From DATFQE01 sp963738205 (GTDB lineage: Bacteria; Actinomycetota; Thermoleophilia; Gaiellales; Gaiellaceae): DNA of 64,000 nt. This document shows, piece after piece, positions 58,978-64,000 of this stretch. Below the pieces are notes generated by a model. That model saw nothing but the letters and a program-made list of their open reading frames with translations. It had not been told where the DNA came from and did no database searches. The stretch's first letter is position 1. Each line of letters starts with the position of its first letter. The translations under genes were made by a program, and so were the position numbers. Where the stretch lies: the NCBI GenBank assembly GCA_963738205.1, contig CAVTVQ010000006.1, positions 1,364,001-1,428,000 on the forward strand, written 5' to 3'.

Positions 58978-61502
58978 ATGGAGACGAAGCAAAGCAAGAG
59001 CCGCGAGATCGCGGCACCGAACCACATCATCGAGCGCCCGCGCCTCATCAAGCTCATGGAGGACAGCGGAGCGCGAGTGATCGTGCTGCATGCGCCCGCG
59101 GGCTACGGCAAGACGACCTTGGCGCGGCAGTGGAGCGTGCACGAGGGACGAACCGCAGCTTGGTACCGCTGCTCCCCGACGTCGACAGACTGGCTGTCGT
59201 TGCGCAGGGCATTGCCGATGCTGTCTCGAAGGTTCTTCCAGCAGCAGGCGCTCGGGCTTTGGCGCGCTTGCAGGCATCAAGCAGTCCTGACGACGATGCG
59301 GCGGTGATTGGCGAACTCTTGGCGGAGGATCTCGCTAAGTGGCCCTCGGCGGCCTGGCTGATTATCGACGACTACCACCTGCTGGAGAACTCTGCTGCTG
59401 TCGAGCGTTTCGCCCAGGTAGTTACACACGCCGAGAATGTGCCATTGCTCGTGACCGCTCGGACCCGGCCGGGATGGGCCACAGCTCGCCGAATCCTGTA
59501 CGGAGAGATCCTCGAGCTTGAGCGAACGGCTTTGGCGATGAGCGACCGGGAGGCTGAGGCAGTCCTTAAGGAACGCTCTCATGCGCGCTCGGATCTCGTG
59601 GAAAGAGCTCGAGGATGGCCCGCCGTGATCGGAATCGCTGCGCTAGCGCCTGAGGCGACTATTCCCGCAGTGGAGATGCCCGCGACTCTTTACGACTTCT
59701 TTGCTGAAGAGCTCTATCAGACCTCTACTGAGGCCGAGGGACTCTGCCAACTGGCTGCAATTCCGACCATCACTGCCGGGGTCGCACGCGACGTCTTCGG
59801 ACCTGGCAAGGCGTTGCGTGTCCTCGAGGAGGCTTCACGCCTAGGAATCCTGACGGAGACTCCTGAGGGTCGCTTCGACCTTCACCCCCTGCTTCGGACG
59901 TTCTTGCGTCGCAAGCTCGCGAGCGACGGTGCCTCGATCGAGTCGGCGACCCGCATCGCCGAGGTGCTAATCGATTCTGGTCATTGGGACAGTGCGTTCA
60001 CGGTAATCGAAGAATTCACGCTGTCCCGGCTCGTGCCTTCGCTTGTCACAAGCGCACTGGACCACGCGCTCTTCGCGGGTCGACTAGCCACAGTCGCTCG
60101 CTGGTTGCGCTACGCACAGGACCACGGCGTCGAACACGCGGCCCTGGAGCTCGCATCGGCAGAAATCGCCTTTAGGGAGGGCTTCTATCTCGAGTCTGAG
60201 GCCCTCGCGGTGAGGGCGGCGCAAGGACTGACAGAGGTGCCGCGGCTGCACGTCAGCGCGCTGATCAGGGCCGCGCAGGCCGCCTTACAAGCGAATCGGC
60301 TTGATAAGAGCTATGAACTCGCCACTGAAGCTTCAAGGCGCGCTGAAACTGACTTCGAGAAGCGTGAGTCGCGCATCGGCCAGTTATTTGCCGCCCTGGA
60401 GCTGGAGCTCGACGAAACCCTGGAGCTCGCTAATGCGCTGGACGACACCGTCGATCGCAGTCTTGACGGAGCGCTTCGCATGGCCAACGCGAGGCTCGTT
60501 GTCGCATCACGGATTGGCGGTCTCGAAGCAGCACTTGCGGAAAGCGAAGCGTCGATACACCTCATTTCGAGCTCGTCGAATCCAATCGCCCGCGGATCCT
60601 TTCTCAGCTCCCTAGCTCATGTTCTGGCACTCACTGGCCGCTACCGCAGAGCAATCGAAGTAGCCGAGCAAGAGATTGACGTTGCAACGTCCTACCGGCT
60701 CGACTTCGCGCGGTACCACGGCTTAGCTGCCCAAGCGATTGCCTACATCGGTGCCGGCGATCGCGCTGCTAGCGCGCGGATTGGCGAGATTCGGGCATAT
60801 GGCGAAAAGTTTGACGATTCGTACTTTCGCTTCTATGCGATTGCGCTCGAGGCCCGCAGGCTCGTTGCGCAGGGAGCGTGTCACGAAGCTGTGGAACTCA
60901 CTCGGCCGATGCCGCACGCGGACGTCTCGCGCAGCCTCAGAGGCGAGTACCTTGGCTATAGGGCTCTCGCACTTGCCAGCGTAGGAGATCGCGCTGCCGC
61001 GTTGGACGCGGCGAGCAGCGCCGAGGCGGCAAGCCGCTGGGGCATCGAGTCCCGCGTCCTGGCGGCCGGCGCGCGCGCCGTGGCAAGCCTAAGGCAGGAC
61101 CAAGAAGCATCCGGGGTCGCCGAACTGATGCGTGTCGTTCGCGAAACCGGAAATGCCGACAGCTTGGTTTCAGCCTGCCTCGCGCACTCTCATCTTGTAA
61201 GCGCAGCGCTTGAATCTGACTGGCGGTCGGAGCTCGCGCTTATCTTTGCCCGGACCGAGAATCCGGCACTGCTCGGGTATTTAGGAGCCGAGGAGCGCGT
61301 CGCACGGTCAGACCACCTCGAGTCGCTCACTCCACGTGAGCGCGAGGTCCACGATCTCGTCGCGAGTGGTCTTACGAACCGGCAGATCGCGGAAGCCCTG
61401 TTCCTTAGCGAGAAGACTGTGAAAGTTCACGTACGACACATCTACGACAAGCTGGGCGTCCGTTCCCGAGTGATCGTCGCATTGAGAGGACGACCCACCT
61501 GA
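58978..61502 (+). CDS. LAL-type LuxR regulator (MalT-like ATPase), frameshifted near 59193
   Basis: Repaired length is about 841 residues. The N-terminal STAND ATPase has VIVLHAPAGYGKTTLARQW (Walker A), AAWYRCSPTSTD and AAWLIIDDYHLLENS (Walker B). A winged-helix and long helical-repeat middle follows, ending in a LuxR HTH (SLTPREREVHDLVASGLTNR, QIAEALFLSEKTVKVHVRHI). The raw frame breaks after SPTSTD; adding a base near 59193 joins it to LAVVAQGIADAVSKVL. The gene is clearly lower in GC than its neighbours and uses TTA leucine codons several times. ATG 58978 is 16 nt after TACCCT. It probably activates transcription upon ligand and ATP binding. Confidence 0.8.
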
Positions 61503-61503
61503 C

Positions 61504-62910
61504 CTAAGCCGCTTGCGCGGCCTCGCCCAACGAAAACTCTTCCTGAGCGTGGATCGTGAACCGCGCACCGACACCGCTCCGATAGTCCTCGGACGCTCCG
61601 GCGAGAATGGCCTCGAACGCTGCGACGACCGATGTGTCGAACTGACCGTCGACCGCCTGCGCCACCCTCATTCGAGCTACGCGGCTTGGCATCGCATCGC
61701 GATACGGTCGATTCGAGGTCATCGCGTTGTAGGCGTCAGCCACGGAGATGATCTTCGAGATGAGTGGGATTTCCTCCTCACGCAAACCGTCGGGATATCC
61801 CTCTCCGTCCACCCGCTCGTGATGGTGCCGAACAATCTTGGAGATCTCCGTGTGGCGGTCCCACTTTGAGAGGATCCGCTCTCCAATCTCCGAGTGAAGC
61901 TGCATCTGACGCCTCTCGTCGAGGGTCAACGCGCCCGGCTTTTCGAGAAGACCTGGCGGCAGCCCGATTTTTCCGATGTCGTGGACGAGGCCGCAGAGGT
62001 GGGCGAGTCGCTGGTCCTCATCACTGAGTCCCATGCGCTCCGCGATGTCTCGTGCGTAGATTGCGACCGCAGCGGAGTGGCCGGCGGTGTATTGGTCTCG
62101 CGCATCTAGCGCCGCCACCAATGCCGCGGCAAACGAGAGGTTCGCGCGTTCGAGTTGTGTGTTGGTGGCCGTGACGTCTTCAGCGAGTTGGCGCTGGTGC
62201 TCATAGAGGACGAACAGCCGCTGTGCCGCTAGGGCGGGGACGAAGAATAGGGGCAAAGTCCAGGCGGAGAGCTCCTGGTACGCGATCACGAGGAGTGCGA
62301 CGAGCGGTGCGTAGAGCGGAACTGAGGCGATGACAGCGGGGGCAAGCAGTCTCACTACCGCAGTAACGCTCGCTTTTCCTCTCAACCGCATCGTCACGGC
62401 TGTAAAGGCGATATCGAGCGTCGTAGCGACGAGGGCGCCAAGTACTGCGGCGACAGCCGTCGCCGCCACTCCGTTCAACGGAAGCTCAAGCGCTGCCTGC
62501 GCGACCAGGCCGGTCGCTCCACCTGTGAGCGCACGGCTGGACGTGTAGACGCCCCACCGCATGAACGGTGGCCTGAAGTCCCCAGCCGTCGATGCGGCAG
62601 CGACCAACAGCGCCTCCACGGGACCGAAAAGCACCGCCGTGAAAACCATCGCGACTAGCGAGACGGACGCCTCGAGGTTGTCTCCAAGCCGCGCGCTCCA
62701 CCGCTCTGAAACCGCAGCCACCGCCGCGAGTGCCGCAACGGCCCACGGATTTGCAGTAACCCCTTGCACCGAGGCGCAGAGTCCAAGGAGGGCAACCGCC
62801 CCGCCGGCGAGAGCGGCCAGGTAAACGACCATCGTCCAGTCGATCCGGTCCGCCCTGCGGCCGAGCGGCCTGACTCTTCCCAAATCTTCCGAAATCGCTT
62901 GCATAGTCAC
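61504..62910 (-). CDS. HD-GYP domain membrane protein
   Basis: 468 residues. The N-terminal half has about eight transmembrane helices like MASE-type sensors (LAALAGGAVALLGLCASVQG, VPLYAPLVALLVIAYQELSA). The C-terminal HD-GYP domain has VHDIGKIGLPPGLLEKPG, HSEIGERILSKWDRH, HHHERVDGEGYPDGLREEEI and ISVADAYNAMTSNRPYR, with an intact HD and GYP. It should hydrolyse c-di-GMP. GTG 62910 lies 8 nt after TATAAC; ATG 62904 is an alternative. Convergent with the LAL gene (1-nt gap). Confidence 0.88.
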   Translation of the reverse strand: MTMQAISEDLGRVRPLGRRADRIDWTMVVYLAALAGGAVALLGLCASVQGVTANPWAVAALAAVAAVSERWSARLGDNLEASVSLVAMVFTAVLFGPVEALLVAAASTAGDFRPPFMRWGVYTSSRALTGGATGLVAQAALELPLNGVAATAVAAVLGALVATTLDIAFTAVTMRLRGKASVTAVVRLLAPAVIASVPLYAPLVALLVIAYQELSAWTLPLFFVPALAAQRLFVLYEHQRQLAEDVTATNTQLERANLSFAAALVAALDARDQYTAGHSAAVAIYARDIAERMGLSDEDQRLAHLCGLVHDIGKIGLPPGLLEKPGALTLDERRQMQLHSEIGERILSKWDRHTEISKIVRHHHERVDGEGYPDGLREEEIPLISKIISVADAYNAMTSNRPYRDAMPSRVARMRVAQAVDGQFDTSVVAAFEAILAGASEDYRSGVGARFTIHAQEEFSLGEAAQAA

Positions 62911-62962
62911 CCGAAAGGGTTATAGGCTCCCCGTTGCCGTCAGTCCCCCGCAAGGAGGAGTT

Positions 62963-63016
62963 ATGCGCCGCCTAGTCATCAGGGCTGCCCTTCCCGGCTT
63001 TACGAAGGGCTGGTAA
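62963..63016 (+). CDS. 17-codon small ORF with strong Shine-Dalgarno
   Basis: ATG 62963 is preceded by AAGGAGG (62952-62958) at ideal spacing and by TAGGCT (62923-62928) that would start a leader of about 28 nt. The peptide is MRRLVIRAALPGFTKGW, ending TAA at 63014-63016. The stop lies in one of two alternative stems (62996-63003 with 63013-63020). No plus-strand gene follows, so it would be a stand-alone peptide or leader. It lies in the only long gap of the window (62911-63241). Confidence 0.45.
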   Translation: MRRLVIRAALPGFTKGW

Positions 63017-63020
63017 AGCC
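62987..63020 (+). promoter_or_regulatory. Two interleaved stems over the small ORF end
   Basis: GCCCTTC (62987-62993) pairs perfectly with GAAGGGC (63004-63010). GGCTTTAC (62996-63003) pairs with GTAAAGCC (63013-63020). The stems cross, so they exclude each other or form a tight pseudoknot. TTTT (63034-63037) follows. Attenuator-like, but unproven. Confidence 0.4.
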
Positions 63021-63033
63021 GACGTAGCATCCG

Positions 63034-63192
63034 TTTTCCACACACCGTGGTCATCCCCCTGTTGAGGGATATCCACAGAGTTGGGGAAAGCGGCTAAACA
63101 AGAGGGGTCGCGCCGGCGTCCCGCCTGAAAGGCCCGAGGGGCGTCGGCCGACAAAGCTTCGGAGCTCGCTGCCTTTCCACGGCTGTGGACAG
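63034..63192. other. Cluster of DnaA-box-like sites
   Basis: TTTTCCACA (63034-63042) and ATATCCACA (63069-63077) on the plus strand, and CTGTCCACA on the minus strand (63192-63184), each within one or two bases of TTATCCACA. Three in 160 bp of non-coding DNA is notable, but no dnaA, dnaN or rnpA is adjacent. Otherwise I see nothing in 63021-63241. Confidence 0.35.
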
Positions 63193-63241
63193 CGACGTCG
63201 TTGGCGCGCGTTCGAGCGACGATCGCCCGCACTGAGGGCGG

Positions 63242-63571
63242 CTAGCCGATCAGGCCGCGGCGGAAACCGACGGCGACCGCGTGTGCACGCGACCGCGCCT
63301 GCAGCTTCGCCAGCAGGTGGCGGACGTGAGACTTGACCGTCTCCTCGCTGAGGAAGAGGCGCTGACCGATCTCGCGGTTCACGAGGCCGTCCGAGATCAG
63401 TTGAAGAACCTCGATCTCGCGGGCGGTCGGCTCCTGCTCGAGCTCCTTGAGCGGTGCGGTGAACGGAATCACCTCGGCGTTGCCGTTGGCACGCCGGGCC
63501 GCGACCGCCTCGAAGCGGCGCGAATGGTCCATGTACCGGCTCAGGATCTCCTTACGCTCAGCTGCGTCCAC
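63242..63571 (-). CDS. LuxR-type HTH regulator
   Basis: 109 residues. A short N-terminal region (AAERKEILSRYMDHSRRFEA) is followed by a LuxR/GerE HTH: EPTAREIEVLQLISDGLVNR, EIGQRLFLSEETVKSHVRHL and LAKLQARSRAHAVAVGFRRG. There is no receiver or sensor domain. Start GTG 63571. Divergent from the CoA-transferase gene. Confidence 0.85.
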   Translation of the reverse strand: MDAAERKEILSRYMDHSRRFEAVAARRANGNAEVIPFTAPLKELEQEPTAREIEVLQLISDGLVNREIGQRLFLSEETVKSHVRHLLAKLQARSRAHAVAVGFRRGLIG

Positions 63572-63674
63572 GAGGGAGCTATCGGTCGTGGAGGCGCCCG
63601 CCTTGACTACCTCGTTCTAGTGATCAGCTTCACCCCTTCGGGGCGAGCGGGTCTCAGTGGTAGTTTCCGCGCCG

Positions 63675-64000
63675 GTGCAGCCGCTCGCCGGGACGCTGGT
63701 CGTCGACCTCACCCGCTACCTGCCCGGCGCCTACGCCGGCCGCGAGCTGCTGCGCCTCGGTGCGCGCGTCGTGCGCATCGAGCCGCCCGAAGGCGACCCG
63801 ATGCGAGCCGTAGCGCCCGCCTGGGATGCAGCCCTCAACGCTGGCAAGGAGTCGGTCGCCGTCGACCTCAAGAACGCGCCGCAGCTCGGGCTCGAGCTCC
63901 TCGCGCGCGCGGACGTGGTGCTCGAAGGGTTCCGCCCGGGTGTCGCCGAGCGCCTGGGTGTCGGCCCCGAAGCCACGCCCGGCACGGCCGTCTATTGCTC
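63675..64000 (+). CDS. CaiB/BaiF family CoA-transferase, N-terminal part (cut by window edge)
   Basis: 108 residues visible. LVVDLTRYLPGAYAGRELLR, VVRIEPPEGDPMRAVAPAWD, LNAGKESVAVDLKNAPQLG and VVLEGFRPGVAERLGVG are the family-III CoA-transferase N-terminal motifs. The catalytic Asp would lie beyond the edge. GTG 63675 is 8 nt after TAGTTT. Alpha-methylacyl-CoA racemase is the closest alternative, as the fold is the same. Confidence 0.8.
   Translation, partial: MQPLAGTLVVDLTRYLPGAYAGRELLRLGARVVRIEPPEGDPMRAVAPAWDAALNAGKESVAVDLKNAPQLGLELLARADVVLEGFRPGVAERLGVGPEATPGTAVYC

Noticed and set aside
62911..63241. Chromosomal origin of replication
   Set aside because: DnaA-like boxes exist, but there is no AT-rich unwinding region and no dnaA, dnaN, gyrB or rpmH next to it.
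1..64000. tRNA, rRNA, CRISPR, insertion sequences, prophage
   Set aside because: By eye I found no T-arm-like signatures with cloverleaf partners, no spaced identical repeats, and no transposase or integrase protein; a tRNA scan would be decisive.

Overview
The window is a densely packed, high-GC bacterial chromosome fragment. Inference: it comes from an actinobacterium, most plausibly of the Thermoleophilia/Gaiellales type. The reasons are GTG/TTG-rich starts, ATGA/GTGA overlaps between consecutive genes, a roadblock/LC7 protein, long LuxR (LAL) and BTAD (SARP-like) regulators, and many genes whose start codon lies only 6-8 nt after a TANNNT -10 box (leaderless mRNAs). No rRNA, tRNA, CRISPR array, insertion sequence or prophage was recognised.

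Layout. 1-5.5 kb (minus): a truncated polytopic membrane protein, a membrane-anchored cupredoxin-like protein, a second membrane protein, an MFS transporter, a uracil-DNA-glycosylase-like protein and a GMC oxidoreductase. 5.5-6.7 kb (plus): a phospholipase-D-like protein. 6.6-17.7 kb: housekeeping genes (guaA, guaB, a 1-phosphofructokinase-type kinase, a D,D-carboxypeptidase, a LysM protein, pyrF, HU, pyrE, a roadblock protein, a YihY/BrkB protein, rdgB, rph, murI). 17.7-22 kb: DUF72, an alpha/beta hydrolase, an AlkA-like glycosylase, a Gfo/Idh/MocA oxidoreductase, a SnoaL-like protein and a HAD phosphatase. 22-27.3 kb: tyrosine/homogentisate catabolism (hppD, FAH-family hydrolase, hmgA) interleaved with a CDF transporter and a DUF1361 protein. 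27.3-36.2 kb: an EmrB-type MFS, an APH-like kinase, a FabL-type enoyl-ACP reductase, two tandem HELVH proteins with an eCIS-style N-terminal motif, proline dehydrogenase, a DUF1707 protein, a methyltransferase and a membrane protein. 36.2-39.2 kb: a membrane-anchored coiled-coil protein and two tandem DivIVA-like coiled-coil proteins. 39.2-43.5 kb: a secreted lipase-like protein, xseA, xseB and a cNMP-binding protein. 43.5-51.9 kb: two copies of a module made of a small secreted protein, a divergent transmembrane BTAD/beta-propeller regulator and a family-5 solute-binding protein. 51.9-58.5 kb: glycerate kinase, a flippase-like membrane protein, a GT4 glycosyltransferase, an L,D-transpeptidase, an MFS protein and an adenosine-deaminase-family enzyme. 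58.6-64 kb: a small LuxR protein, a large LAL regulator of lower GC, an HD-GYP protein, a 331-bp intergenic stretch with a 17-codon ORF and DnaA-box-like sites, another small LuxR protein and the start of a CaiB/BaiF CoA-transferase. The 62911-63241 stretch is the only gap longer than about 200 bp.

How the genes work together. guaB-guaA make GMP, pyrE/pyrF finish UMP synthesis, and hppD, hmgA and the FAH hydrolase form most of a tyrosine degradation route. The most unusual part is the duplicated BTAD/beta-propeller/SBP module. Both regulator promoters share a nearly identical block of about 60 bp carrying 7-bp direct repeats at 11-bp period, with the last repeat exactly 8 bp before the -10, which is the SARP operator geometry.

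Quality warning. At least nine genes, including guaA, are each broken by what looks like a single-base indel that can be repaired by eye. This rate suggests residual sequencing or assembly error rather than gene decay. Coordinates for these genes span the whole repaired gene.
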